Shown: positions 55,591 to 64,000 of the stretch, one piece after another
Layout: each line of letters opens with the position of its first letter
Numbering within the stretch: the stretch's first letter is position 1
Source of the DNA: Xylanibacter brevis ATCC 19188
GTDB taxonomy: Bacteria > Bacteroidota > Bacteroidia > Bacteroidales > Bacteroidaceae
Assembly (NCBI RefSeq): GCF_000621725.1
Contig: NZ_KK211333.1
Span: forward strand, 135,181-199,180
Reading direction: 5' to 3'
DNA length: 64,000 nucleotides
Program-made: the position numbers and the translations under genes
The notes under the pieces: model-generated
What the model was told of the DNA's origin: nothing
Databases searched by the model: none
What the model saw: the letters and a program-made list of their open reading frames with translations, nothing else

Positions 55591-56625
55591 TTATTTGTTT
55601 GCTTTAAGTTCTGCTAATTCTTTCTTAAGTTGATTAAGTTCCCGATACATATCAGGGAGTTTCTTCATTACGGCAGAAGCCTTGAAGAATACTTTGGGAT
55701 CCATGGCGGGCGAACCGATAAGTTGCTCGTTGCCCTTGGTGTTGCTGATGACACCACACTGAGCACCAACGAAAGTTTTGTCAGCCACGTGGATATGTCC
55801 GGCAAAGCCAGCCTGTCCACCAACCATACACCAAGAACCAATCTTTGTGCTACCAGCCATACCGACCTGTGCCGACATAACGGTGTTCTCGCCAATCTCA
55901 CAGTTGTGAGCCACCTGAATCAGGTTGTCTAGTTTTACTCCTTTATGAACTACTGTAGCACCCATTGTAGAGCGGTCGATACATGTGTTAGCACCAATCT
56001 CTACATTGTCCTCAATGATGACGATACCAATCTGTGGAATCTTGTCGTAGCCCTCTGTACTTGGAGCAAAGCCAAAGCCATCCGCACCAATCACGCTACC
56101 GGCATGGATGGTTACGTTATTGCCGATACGGCAACCTTGGTATACGGTTACATTGGGGTAGAAGAGACATTTTTCTCCAACTTTCACGCCGTCGCCAATG
56201 ACTACGTGTGGGTAAATCTGGGCACCATCGCCAATCACCGCACCATCACCGATGCAAGCAAAGGCTCCGATATATACATCCTTACCGATAGTTGCCTTGG
56301 GCGAAACGAAAGCCAAAGAGTCAATGCCAGTCTTCTTAGGCTTGATAGACTCGTAAATCTGCAGCAACTTTGCTACGGCCTCGTAGGCATTCTTCACACG
56401 GATAAGCGTGGCAGAAACCTCCTGCTCCAGTTCCAAGTCTTCGTTGACCAATACGATGGTTGACTTAGTCTCGTAAAGATAATGAGTGTATTTGGGATTT
56501 GATAGGAATGAAATAGCTCCTTCCTGTCCTTCTTCAATCTTTGCAAAAGTGTGGACGGCTGCTGCTTCATTGCCTTCTACTCGTCCTCCAATTAGATCAG
56601 CTATTTGTTTAGCAGTAAATTCCAT
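55591..56625 (-). CDS. lpxD: UDP-3-O-acylglucosamine N-acyltransferase
   Basis: LpxD adds the second acyl chain in lipid A assembly. The 344-residue protein has an N-terminal uridine-binding domain (about 1-100, [20 protein letters not shown]), a left-handed beta helix (about 105-310) with [21 protein letters not shown] (catalytic His), and a C-terminal helix ([18 protein letters not shown]). Spacing to lpxC/fabZ is 3 bp. Confidence 0.96.
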   Translation of the reverse strand: MEFTAKQIADLIGGRVEGNEAAAVHTFAKIEEGQEGAISFLSNPKYTHYLYETKSTIVLVNEDLELEQEVSATLIRVKNAYEAVAKLLQIYESIKPKKTGIDSLAFVSPKATIGKDVYIGAFACIGDGAVIGDGAQIYPHVVIGDGVKVGEKCLFYPNVTVYQGCRIGNNVTIHAGSVIGADGFGFAPSTEGYDKIPQIGIVIIEDNVEIGANTCIDRSTMGATVVHKGVKLDNLIQVAHNCEIGENTVMSAQVGMAGSTKIGSWCMVGGQAGFAGHIHVADKTFVGAQCGVISNTKGNEQLIGSPAMDPKVFFKASAVMKKLPDMYRELNQLKKELAELKANK

Positions 56626-56669
56626 AATATCTACTAGTTTTTCAAATTAGACTGCAAATATAAACATTT

Positions 56670-57893
56670 TTATTGAATTCGCTGATAACAGAGATAATAT
56701 TTTCGTATTTTTTTAGAAAGAAGTGCTACATTTAGTATCTCAGAGGCCTCTGAGATGTCTTTTATACTGCCGTCTTTGTATAAAATATCTATAGAATCAT
56801 CATCAACCGAATACATATCTTTTTGTATTTCGCTGACGTTAAACATATAGTGTGTATCCTCTTTTGGAATACCCATTTCCAAGGCAATACTCGTACGTAG
56901 TTCTTCTAGTCTTTCTTCAGATATGGGTTCTTCGTGAACCTCAACTTTGAAGACACATCTGTCGAGCATGTCTTTCGCCAATGTTGACAGTATTTTGTCT
57001 TCGTGATATTTCCAAGCTTTCATGGCACTCCAGATGTCGGAGTCGTCTAGATCCTCGTACATCAACAATGCCTCACTATGATTTTCAAACCACTGACGGT
57101 CCACGTTGTTGTTTAGGAAATAGGCGAGGGCAGGCGATGCAAACACCTCTTTACCCTGGCGCACCAAATCTTTGGCTCGCGTCAGCATGCTTACCAACAC
57201 TTTCTCATAAGCCACAGTGGTTTTGTGAAGATAAACTTGCCAGTACATCAGTCTTCTTGTGGTGAGGTAGTTCTCGAGCGAGTAAATGCCTTTTTGCTCG
57301 ATGACCAAACGATCGTCAACCACATTCAGCATCTTGATGATTCGTGCCGAACCGATATTGCCTTCTGTGACGCCTGTGAAGAAAGAGTCGCGGCGCAGAT
57401 AGTCCAATCGGTCCATGTCCAGTTGGCTGGATATTAGCTGATGAAGAAATTTCTTCGGATATTCGTTTTTGAAAATAGAAATGGCCAAATTAAGCTGACC
57501 GCCCATGTCGCGATTGATTTGCTCCATCATCATCAGTGAGATGTCCTCGTGCGATATACCTGAGATAAGCGTGTTTTCCAATACGTGCGAAAAGGGGGCG
57601 TGGCCGATGTCGTGCATCAAAATAGCCGCTTTTACGGCTTCGGCTTCTGAATCAAAGATAAAATGACCTTTCTGTTGGAGCGACAGAATGGCTTCACTCA
57701 TCAGGTGGAAGGCACCAAGTGAATGCTGAAATCGCGTATGCCGTGCACCAGGATAAACTACCGATGTTAGCCCCAACTGGTTGATCCTGTTTAAGCGTTG
57801 AAACAGAGGATGCTTTACGATGCCGTAAAGCAATCCTCTAGGTATTTGGATAAACCCGAATACGGGGTCATTAATGATCTTTGTTTCGTTCAT
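56670..57893 (-). CDS. HD-domain phosphohydrolase (dGTPase/SamHD1-like)
   Basis: A 407-residue HD-superfamily protein. Metal ligands are in RHTRFQHSLGAFHL (His57), the paired His94-Asp95 of MHDIGHAPFSHVLENT, and an Asp in SSQLDMDRLDYLRRDSFF. The layout matches the dGTP triphosphohydrolase/SamHD1 group, so nucleotide-pool control is plausible but unproven. It is encoded between pyrF and lpxD, with 44 bp separating it from lpxD. Confidence 0.88.
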   Translation of the reverse strand: MNETKIINDPVFGFIQIPRGLLYGIVKHPLFQRLNRINQLGLTSVVYPGARHTRFQHSLGAFHLMSEAILSLQQKGHFIFDSEAEAVKAAILMHDIGHAPFSHVLENTLISGISHEDISLMMMEQINRDMGGQLNLAISIFKNEYPKKFLHQLISSQLDMDRLDYLRRDSFFTGVTEGNIGSARIIKMLNVVDDRLVIEQKGIYSLENYLTTRRLMYWQVYLHKTTVAYEKVLVSMLTRAKDLVRQGKEVFASPALAYFLNNNVDRQWFENHSEALLMYEDLDDSDIWSAMKAWKYHEDKILSTLAKDMLDRCVFKVEVHEEPISEERLEELRTSIALEMGIPKEDTHYMFNVSEIQKDMYSVDDDSIDILYKDGSIKDISEASEILNVALLSKKIRKYYLCYQRIQ

Positions 57894-57904
57894 TCATCTG
57901 TTTT

Positions 57905-58732
57905 TTACATGCCGATCTTTGCAAGTTCTAAAGCCATCTCCTGCTGAAGTTCTTTAGCTTTCTGACCTGCTACTTCGGCATAGTTCTCGTCCTGAGAAGC
58001 ATAGATGATGCCACGAGAAGAGTTGACCAGCAGACCGCAGTCCTTATTCATGCCGTATTTGCATACTTCCTGCAGGCTGCCACCTTGTGCACCAACGCCA
58101 GGTACCAACAGAAAGTGGCTGGGAGCCACCTTACGGATATCCTCAAACATCTGTCCCTGTGTGGCACCTACCACATACATCATGTTCTCGTCATTGCCCC
58201 ATTTCTGTGAGGTCTTCAGCACTTTTTCGAAGAGGCGCTCGCCCTGCTCATCTGCTGTCAACTGGAAGTCATGTGAGCCCTTGTTGCTTGTCAAGGCCAG
58301 CAGAATCACCCACTTGCCCTCATAACCCAAGAAAGGCGTAACAGAGTCTTCACCCATATAAGGAGCAACGGTCAGAGAATCTACGTCATATTCTTCAAAG
58401 AAAGTGCGCGCATACATGGCAGATGTGTTGCCAATATCACCACGTTTAGCATCTGCTACAATAAAATGATGAGGATAATTCTCTTTGAGGAAAGAAATGG
58501 TTTTCTCAAAGGAAATCATACCTTTCACGCCGAAGGCCTCATAAAATGCCAAATTGGGCTTGTAGGCCACGCAGTAGGGGGCGGTAGCTTCGATGATGGC
58601 CTTGTTGAAGGCGAAGATAGGGTCTTCGTCTTTTAGCAAGTGCTGTGGGATTTTCTTTAGGTCTGTGTCAAGACCAACGCACAGAAAAGACTGTTTCTCT
58701 TTTATTTGCTGGATAAGTTCCTGTCTAGTCAT
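57905..58732 (-). CDS. pyrF: Orotidine 5'-phosphate decarboxylase
   Basis: PyrF makes UMP by decarboxylating OMP. The 275-residue enzyme belongs to the longer type 2 group. [15 protein letters not shown] opens the barrel, [16 protein letters not shown] carries the catalytic Asp-Lys-Asp set, and [12 protein letters not shown] with [13 protein letters not shown] are the phosphate-binding end. It lies 7 bp after prfA. Confidence 0.96.
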   Translation of the reverse strand: MTRQELIQQIKEKQSFLCVGLDTDLKKIPQHLLKDEDPIFAFNKAIIEATAPYCVAYKPNLAFYEAFGVKGMISFEKTISFLKENYPHHFIVADAKRGDIGNTSAMYARTFFEEYDVDSLTVAPYMGEDSVTPFLGYEGKWVILLALTSNKGSHDFQLTADEQGERLFEKVLKTSQKWGNDENMMYVVGATQGQMFEDIRKVAPSHFLLVPGVGAQGGSLQEVCKYGMNKDCGLLVNSSRGIIYASQDENYAEVAGQKAKELQQEMALELAKIGM

Positions 58733-58739
58733 ATTCTTT

Positions 58740-59855
58740 TTATAATTCGTTTTCTTTCATTCGTTCTGCATTCTCAGCTACGGTCAGCGCATCAATCATG
58801 GCCTGAATGTCGCCACCCAGGAATCCCTGCAAATCGTGTGTGGTATAGCCGATACGATGATCGGTGACACGACCTTGAGGGAAGTTGTAGGTGCGGATTT
58901 TGGCTGAGCGGTCACCCGTGCTCACCAATGTCTTACGGCGACTTGCAATGTCGTCCATATATTTCTGGTGCTCTTTGTCGTAGATGAATGTATAAAGACG
59001 AGACAGGGCGCGCTCTTTATTCTTGGGCTGGTCACGTGTCTCAGTACATTCTATCAGGATTTCCTCGGTTTCGCCCGTGTTGGGATTCTTCCACATATAG
59101 CGCAGACGTACACCAGATTCTACCTTGTTTACGTTCTGACCACCGGCACCGCTCGAACGGAAGGTGTCCCATTTAATCTCACCTTCGTTGATGTGTACTT
59201 CGAATTTGTCTGCTTCAGGCAGAACGGCCACAGTGGCAGCACTTGTCTGCATACGTCCATTAGACTCGGTGACGGGTACACGCTGTACGCGGTGAACACC
59301 CGATTCGTATTTCAGTGTACCATAAACGTCGGCACCACTCACGGCGAAGTCAATTTCCTTGTAGCCACCCACAGCACCCTCGTTGAAGTCTGTGACGCTG
59401 AGTTGCCAGCCTTTAGCCTCGCAGTAGTTCTTGTACATCTTAAACAAGTCGCCAGCGAATAGGCAGGCTTCGTCGCCACCGGTTCCTGCGCGAATCTCCA
59501 TCTGAACGTTTTTGGCATCTTCAGGATCCTTTGGAATCAGTGCAATCTTAATCTCCTCCTCAAGTTGTGGCTGTAACGCCTCGTTGGTAGAAAGCTCTTC
59601 GCGAGCCATCTCTTTCATCTCGGGGTCGTCTTCATTGGCCAGTATGTCCTTTGCCTCCTTGATGCTGTTCAGACAGTTGATGTAGCGCTTGCGTGCATCC
59701 ATAATGTCGCCCAGGTCTTTGTACTCCTTCGTCAGTTTCACGAATCGCTGTTGGTCTGCAATCACTGCAGGGTCAGTAATCAGAGTAGATACCTCTTCGA
59801 AGCGACTTTCCAGTCCGTCCAGCTTTTGCAAAATGCTGTTTGTTGTTTCTGCCAT
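58740..59855 (-). CDS. prfA: Peptide chain release factor 1
   Basis: RF1 ends translation at UAA and UAG codons. The 371-residue protein has the stop-codon recognition motif PVT at residues 194-196 and the peptidyl-hydrolysis GGQ at 238-240 in [32 protein letters not shown] and [19 protein letters not shown] follow in the C-terminal domain. It carries no frameshift, as expected for RF1. The promoter is fused with the purM terminator. Confidence 0.97.
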   Translation of the reverse strand: MAETTNSILQKLDGLESRFEEVSTLITDPAVIADQQRFVKLTKEYKDLGDIMDARKRYINCLNSIKEAKDILANEDDPEMKEMAREELSTNEALQPQLEEEIKIALIPKDPEDAKNVQMEIRAGTGGDEACLFAGDLFKMYKNYCEAKGWQLSVTDFNEGAVGGYKEIDFAVSGADVYGTLKYESGVHRVQRVPVTESNGRMQTSAATVAVLPEADKFEVHINEGEIKWDTFRSSGAGGQNVNKVESGVRLRYMWKNPNTGETEEILIECTETRDQPKNKERALSRLYTFIYDKEHQKYMDDIASRRKTLVSTGDRSAKIRTYNFPQGRVTDHRIGYTTHDLQGFLGGDIQAMIDALTVAENAERMKENEL

Positions 59856-59881
59856 TTTTATCTTTAAACTTTAATTTGGGT

Positions 59882-59914
59882 GCAAAGTTACGAAAAAAAA
59901 GCAGACTAACCAAA
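59882..59914 (-). promoter_or_regulatory. Promoter of prfA-pyrF
   Basis: On the minus strand, TTTG (59914-59911) and TAACTTTG (59889-59882) are 21 bp apart. The -33 TTTG begins in the loop of the purM terminator hairpin, so the two elements overlap. Confidence 0.8.
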
Positions 59915-59927
59915 GGCTAGCCTACTT
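59893..59927 (-). terminator. Terminator of purM
   Basis: A 13-bp stem (59915-59927 with 59899-59911) with three G-T pairs, a TTT loop and a run of eight T on the minus strand follows the purM stop by 26 bp. Confidence 0.85.
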
Positions 59928-59953
59928 TCTTTAATATTGAGGAGTTTTCCTAT

Positions 59954-61117
59954 TTAGTAATTAAATTCTCCGAATTCGCTCTTGATGGTGAGGCTCTTCT
60001 TTCCTTCCTCGATGTGGCCCACAATCTGAGCATCGATGTTGAATGACTTTGAAATCTCGATGACCTTGTCTGCAACCTCAGGACGTACGTAGATCTCCAT
60101 GCGGTGACCCATGTTGAATACCTGATACATTTCCTTCCAGTCGGTGCCTGAGCATTCGTGGATAGCACGGAAAAGTGGGGGAACGGGGAACATGTTGTCC
60201 TTGATGACGCGACAGTTGTCGTTGACAAAGTGCAGTACCTTGGTTTGTGCACCACCAGTGCAGTGCACCATACCGTGAATCTCAGGACGCAGTTCGTCGA
60301 GCAACTTCTTGATCACAGGCGCATAGGTGCGGGTAGGTGAGAGAACCAGCTGACCTGCATTGACAGGCGAACCCTCTACGCTGTCTGTGAGCTTATACTT
60401 ACCACTGTAAACCAGTTCGTCGGGTACTGCATGGTCAAAACTCTCGGGGTAGTTTTCTGCCAGATATTTTGCAAACACATCATGACGAGCCGAGGTAAGG
60501 CCATTGCTGCCCATACCACCGTTGTAGCGCTTCTCGTAAGTAGCCTGACCGGTTGAAGACAGACCCACGATGACGTCACCAGGACGGATGTTGGCGTTGT
60601 CGATGACGTCGCTGCGTTTCATGCGGCAAGTCACCGTAGAATCTACGATGATTGTGCGTACCAGGTCGCCTACATCAGCTGTCTCACCACCAGTGGGGTA
60701 GATGCCAATGCACATCTCGCGCAGTTCCGAAAGCAATTCGTCGGTACCATTGATAATAGCCGAAATAACCTCGCCAGGTATCAGCATCTTGTTGCGTCCG
60801 ATGGTGGAAGACACGAGGATATTATCTACGGCACCTACACAGAGCAGGTCATCGGTGTTCATCACGATGGCATCCTGTGCAATGCCTTTCCATACGGACA
60901 GGTCGCCCGTCTCCTTCCAGTACATATATGCCAGCGAAGACTTGGTGCCAGCGCCATCGGCATGCATGATGTTACAGTACTCGGGGTCACCACCCAGAAT
61001 ATCTGGGATAATCTTACAGAAAGCTTGAGGAAAAATACCCTTATCAATGTTCTTGATAGCGTTGTGTACGTCCTCTTTTGCGGCACTCACTCCGCGTTGC
61101 ATGTAGCGATTGTTCAT
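59954..61117 (-). CDS. purM: Phosphoribosylformylglycinamidine cyclo-ligase (AIR synthetase)
   Basis: PurM makes aminoimidazole ribonucleotide in purine synthesis. The 387-residue protein begins MNNRYMQRGVSAAKEDVHNA. A longer frame to 61219 adds 34 residues overlapping lemA with no family support, so the ATG at 61117 is preferred. IMHADGAGTKSSLAYMYWKE is the phosphate-binding start, YPTGGETADVGDLV and VGLSSTGQATYEKRYNGGMGSNG follow, and GMVHCTGGAQTKVLHF is the C-terminal glycine-rich motif. It lies 19 bp after lemA and ends in its own terminator. Confidence 0.92.
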   Translation of the reverse strand: MNNRYMQRGVSAAKEDVHNAIKNIDKGIFPQAFCKIIPDILGGDPEYCNIMHADGAGTKSSLAYMYWKETGDLSVWKGIAQDAIVMNTDDLLCVGAVDNILVSSTIGRNKMLIPGEVISAIINGTDELLSELREMCIGIYPTGGETADVGDLVRTIIVDSTVTCRMKRSDVIDNANIRPGDVIVGLSSTGQATYEKRYNGGMGSNGLTSARHDVFAKYLAENYPESFDHAVPDELVYSGKYKLTDSVEGSPVNAGQLVLSPTRTYAPVIKKLLDELRPEIHGMVHCTGGAQTKVLHFVNDNCRVIKDNMFPVPPLFRAIHECSGTDWKEMYQVFNMGHRMEIYVRPEVADKVIEISKSFNIDAQIVGHIEEGKKSLTIKSEFGEFNY

Positions 61118-61136
61118 TGAATCTATTGATGATGAT

Positions 61137-61712
61137 TTAGAATTTAACTTCTGGTGCTTTCTCTGCCCCTGCGGCAGCTTCAAATTTGTCCATCTTCTCA
61201 AAACCAAACATACCGGCAAAGATATTGTTGGGGAAACGACGGATGTTTATATTGTATGCCTGAACAGCATTATTGTACTTGTTGCGGGCTTCGTTGATGC
61301 GGTTCTCAGTTCCCTCCAGTTGCTTCTGTAGTTCGCGGAAGTTGTCGTTGGCCTTCAAGTCAGGATAAGCCTCGTGAACGGCCAGCAGGCGACTCAGCGC
61401 ACTCGACAGTTCGCCCTGTGCCTGCTGATATGCTTTGATGTTATCTGCATCAAGGGTGATGCTGGTGGCCTTCGAGCGCGCATTTACTACGCCCTCAAGT
61501 GTTTCCTTTTCGTGTGCGGCATAGCCTTTTACCACCTCAACGAGGTTGGGAATCAAGTCGGCTCTGCGCTGATAGGCAGACTGGATGTATGCCAACTCTG
61601 TAGTAGCTTGTTCTTCTGCAGAGACCATGCCGTTGTATGTTCCTTTTACCCATGCAAAGAGCATTAGTGCTGCTGCGGCAACGATGATGAGAATAACATA
61701 ATTCTTTTTCAT
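61137..61712 (-). CDS. LemA family protein
   Basis: A 191-residue membrane-anchored protein. The N-terminal helix is at about residues 4-22 (YVILIIVAAAALMLFAWV), and the LemA core follows with YQRRADLIPNLVEVVKGYAAHE and AYNINIRRFPNNIFAGMFGF. LemA proteins are widespread and of unknown biochemical function, often beside TPM-domain proteins, as here. It ends 19 bp before purM. Confidence 0.92.
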   Translation of the reverse strand: MKKNYVILIIVAAAALMLFAWVKGTYNGMVSAEEQATTELAYIQSAYQRRADLIPNLVEVVKGYAAHEKETLEGVVNARSKATSITLDADNIKAYQQAQGELSSALSRLLAVHEAYPDLKANDNFRELQKQLEGTENRINEARNKYNNAVQAYNINIRRFPNNIFAGMFGFEKMDKFEAAAGAEKAPEVKF

Positions 61713-61738
61713 AATTGTTATTATTTAAGATGATTTAT

Positions 61739-62989
61739 TTACCAACTTGATGTGGCGCCACCGCCACCAGAGCTTCCTCCGCTGAAGCCACCTCCGCTGA
61801 AGCCACCACCGCCACTGAATCCACCTCCGCCAAAGCCTCCTCGTCCACTACCTGGGATGAAAACGATCTGGCTTGTTTGTTTGACAAAGGGGTTTGCCAG
61901 TATGTGGTGGTATGCATAGCTCTTGATGTTCCAGCCATGACGCGCTTGAAGGATGTAATATAGTATGAGCCATCCGGAAAACAATACGAAGTAGAGCGTA
62001 AAGATAATCGATATGGGATCTGACTCTGCCTCCTTGTATTGCTCCCTCAGTATGCCCATGTTGGGCAGTTCCTTCTTTTGCAGTAGATTGTAAACTGCTT
62101 CCGACCAATAGAGCATGCCGCTATCAGGTTGCTCGGCCTTCATGCTGGGTATGATGTAGCGTTCCTGAAGCTGGAAACACTCTATGTCTGTTAAATCGGC
62201 TTCCAGCGAGCGACCTGTATGGGTTCGCATCAAATGGTCCTGATAGGCTAAAACAAAAACCAGTCCTCGGTCCTCTTTTCCTACCTTATATATATCAAAT
62301 ATATCCTGTGCAAAGCGGAATATATCCTGGTCTTTCAGATGCTTGACAATGATAACGGCCGACTCAATGCCCAGTTCGTCATCCAACTTCTTCAGTTGCT
62401 TGTTCATCAAAGCCTCTGTTTGTGGCGAGATGATGCCATCTGGGTTTGATACATATCTGCTGCCATCGGTCATGTGTGGCATGGGTATGCTTTGTGCCGT
62501 CCATGCCTCATCAACCGGCTTGTTGGCTTCTTGTGCTATCTCCGTATTGATGATGCTGTAGCTACATGCCGCCATCTGGGCGATAAGTCCTACGACAATG
62601 ACAAGCTTCCATGTTTTTGAGATGGAGCGATTGACAACATTTTGAGCATCCCAACCACTTAATACTTCTTTCACCTGGAGCGCGAAATCAGCCCTGTCTC
62701 TCATGTACTGAGCTTCATAACTGCGTCTGATGTCTTCCTTGGATGAATTAGTAAGTCGGCTGAAAATGGTCGGTTGATGATAATGGGAGTCTAACTCCAG
62801 TTTATACGATCTCTCCAGCGATTTTACCTTGCTGTTGAAACGTGAAGCGCAGAGAAGAAGCTCTTGTTTCTTTTGCTTTATTAAGGCAGCAACATTCGTG
62901 CCCGTTTTCAGGTCGGCCATATAGCAACCTAAAATGGCAACAGCGAACGTGCTGGTATAAATCCAAAAGACACTCCAAACTTCTTCCAT
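61739..62989 (-). CDS. TPM-domain membrane protein with glycine-serine tail
   Basis: A 416-residue protein. There is a membrane helix at about residues 4-24, a 100-residue charged stretch (about 28-125), a second helix (about 128-147), a TPM domain (about 180-320, YVSNPDGIISPQTEALMNKQ), a third helix (about 325-345) and a Gly/Ser-rich end (GGGGFSGGGGFSGGG). TPM proteins normally begin with a cleaved signal peptide; this one instead has a membrane anchor and cytoplasmic-looking segment ahead of the domain. The Gly-Ser tail is usual for the family. The lemA neighbour supports a paired role. Function unknown. Confidence 0.85.
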   Translation of the reverse strand: MEEVWSVFWIYTSTFAVAILGCYMADLKTGTNVAALIKQKKQELLLCASRFNSKVKSLERSYKLELDSHYHQPTIFSRLTNSSKEDIRRSYEAQYMRDRADFALQVKEVLSGWDAQNVVNRSISKTWKLVIVVGLIAQMAACSYSIINTEIAQEANKPVDEAWTAQSIPMPHMTDGSRYVSNPDGIISPQTEALMNKQLKKLDDELGIESAVIIVKHLKDQDIFRFAQDIFDIYKVGKEDRGLVFVLAYQDHLMRTHTGRSLEADLTDIECFQLQERYIIPSMKAEQPDSGMLYWSEAVYNLLQKKELPNMGILREQYKEAESDPISIIFTLYFVLFSGWLILYYILQARHGWNIKSYAYHHILANPFVKQTSQIVFIPGSGRGGFGGGGFSGGGGFSGGGFSGGSSGGGGATSSW

Positions 62990-63001
62990 CGTTCAATTAT
63001 T

Positions 63002-63751
63002 CTATTTTTCGCGTCCTGTCCAGAACTCCCAGCTGGCAAAGGCCTGCAGTAGCAGCATCTCCAAACCATTCTTCACGGTGGCACCTCTTTCTGCGCCTTT
63101 TTTCATGAAGAGTGTTTCGTCGGGGTTGTAGATCAGGTCATAGAGGATGTTGTGCTCGTCCAGGGCCTCGTATGGCAGATCAGGACATTCGTCGGTTTTG
63201 GGATACATGCCTAGTGGCGTGCAATTCACAATGACGTTGTATTCCTTGACTACATCGGGTGTGATGTTTTCGTATTGAATAGTGTCAGGACGCTGATATC
63301 TGCTTACAAAGACGGACTCCAGACCAAGTGATTTCAGACCATAAGCAATTGCCTTTGAGGCACCGCCAGTGCCCAGGATAAGTGCTTTCGAGTGGTAGTT
63401 CTCCAAAAGAGGCTCGATGCTTTGGGTGAAGCCTATCACATCCGAGTTGTAGCCTTTCAGGATGGTCTTCTTTCCTTCGTGCAGGATTCGTATCACGTTG
63501 ACGGCACCGATGGCACGTGCCTCAGGACTGATATAGTCCAGGAACTCCATGACCTTTTCTTTGTAGGGGATGGTCACATTAAGGCCTTTAAGGTCGGGAT
63601 TGGAATTCAGAACTTCCGCCAAATCGTCGATGGTAGGGATTTCGAAGTTGAAATACTTGGCGTTGATACCTTCGTCAGCAAACCGCTGGTTGTGGTAACT
63701 GATAGAGAACGAATGTCCCAAGGGGTAACCTATAAGTCCGTACTTATCCAT
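63002..63751 (-). CDS. aroE: Shikimate dehydrogenase
   Basis: AroE reduces dehydroshikimate to shikimate in aromatic amino acid synthesis. The 249-residue protein has YGLIGYPLGHSFSISYHNQRF at the N terminus, the catalytic Lys in GLNVTIPYKEKVMEFLD, NSDVIGFTQSIEPL, the NADP-binding LILGTGGASKAIAYGL, and VNCTPLGMYP. Length fits a short AroE. It lies 12 bp before the TPM gene and 15 bp after ubiE, so all are probably co-transcribed. Confidence 0.96.
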   Translation of the reverse strand: MDKYGLIGYPLGHSFSISYHNQRFADEGINAKYFNFEIPTIDDLAEVLNSNPDLKGLNVTIPYKEKVMEFLDYISPEARAIGAVNVIRILHEGKKTILKGYNSDVIGFTQSIEPLLENYHSKALILGTGGASKAIAYGLKSLGLESVFVSRYQRPDTIQYENITPDVVKEYNVIVNCTPLGMYPKTDECPDLPYEALDEHNILYDLIYNPDETLFMKKGAERGATVKNGLEMLLLQAFASWEFWTGREK

Positions 63752-63766
63752 GATTGTTGTCTTGTT

Positions 63767-64000
63767 TTACTTAGTTGCTGTGTATAGTGTGCAAATGCCG
63801 AATGTGAGTCGCCTGAAGGAGGCATTGGCAAATCCAGCCTGTTGCAGAATGTCCACCATGCGCTCGCCTTGCGGAAAAGCCTCAATCGTTTTTATCAAGT
63901 AAGAGTAGGCATTGGTGTCTTTGGAGATTAAACGTCCGTAGAAGGGTAGCACAGAGTGCGAGTAGATGTGGAACAGCTGTTTCATGGGGAAGCTCACTGG
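63767..64000 (-). CDS. ubiE: Demethylmenaquinone methyltransferase, 3' part only
   Basis: The last 77 codons of a UbiE/MenG-type methyltransferase. The C-terminal end [22 protein letters not shown] is diagnostic, and [20 protein letters not shown] matches the inner region. The gene continues beyond base 64000, so the SAM-binding motifs are not visible. It methylates demethylmenaquinone in quinone synthesis, which feeds the NQR complex and other respiratory enzymes. Confidence 0.9.
   Translation of the reverse strand, partial: PVSFPMKQLFHIYSHSVLPFYGRLISKDTNAYSYLIKTIEAFPQGERMVDILQQAGFANASFRRLTFGICTLYTATK

Noticed and set aside
61118-61219. N-terminal extension of purM
   Set aside because: The added 34 codons overlap lemA and do not match the family; the ATG at 61117 begins the usual sequence.

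Overview
This window looks like chromosome from a Bacteroidota bacterium, most likely Prevotella or a close relative. The evidence is the Bacteroidales-type gene content (fused lpxC/fabZ, a NrtR-type arabinose regulator, a DUF4295 gene beside rpmB-rpmG, a C10 cysteine protease with a type IX secretion-like tail), together with recurrent TTTG-N19-21-TAnnTTTG promoters and few Shine-Dalgarno sites. I see no rRNA, tRNA, cas gene, integrase or prophage. It is mostly core chromosome with one accessory patch at about 25-30.4 kb.

Layout. 0-4.8 kb: a five-copy 22-bp palindrome array, then tamB (minus). 4.8-10.5 kb: nqrABCDEF, the Na+-pumping NADH:quinone reductase, closed by a strong terminator. 10.6-16.2 kb: a Fur-family regulator followed by purA, hisS, map, tsaD and a CinA-type amidohydrolase. 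16.3-16.9 kb: rpmB, rpmG and a 52-codon DUF4295 gene. 17-22.7 kb: surface polysaccharide genes, with three glycosyltransferases on the minus strand facing a flippase and a fourth glycosyltransferase on the plus strand. 22.8-25.1 kb: a UvrD/PcrA helicase. 25.1-25.5 kb: three stacked tandem-repeat families. 25.5-30.4 kb (accessory): a multidomain C10 protease, a methyltransferase gene broken by an in-frame TGA, and a REP-associated tyrosine transposase (RAYT) that carries REP-like sequence inside its own reading frame.

30.4-40.9 kb is a minus-strand L-arabinose cluster: mutarotase (araM), Na+ symporter (araP), NrtR-type repressor (araR), araD, araA and a ribulokinase, followed by separately promoted transketolase and rpiB. 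Arabinose is taken up with Na+, converted to xylulose-5-phosphate and passed to the pentose phosphate pathway. The Na+-NQR complex in the same window would supply the Na+ gradient. 41.4-47.2 kb: a tightly overlapped five-gene operon (DMP19-like, smpB, metH, HAD phosphatase, GH10-like hydrolase). 47.3-48.3 kb: rplU-rpmA with a structured leader and an unexplained upstream promoter plus hairpin. 48.3-64 kb (minus): Pif1-like helicase, PBP1A, miaA, lpxA, lpxC/fabZ, lpxD, an HD phosphohydrolase, pyrF, prfA, purM, lemA, a TPM-domain protein, aroE and the 3' end of ubiE/menG.

The most unusual material is non-coding. Two arrays at separate loci (80-182 and 25268-25416) share one geometry, a 15-bp inverted repeat plus a 7-bp spacer at exactly 22-bp period, yet have unrelated sequences. 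Other items are the RAYT with embedded REP-like repeats, long palindromes between sugar-operon genes, a probable leaderless operon start, and a candidate small RNA upstream of rplU.
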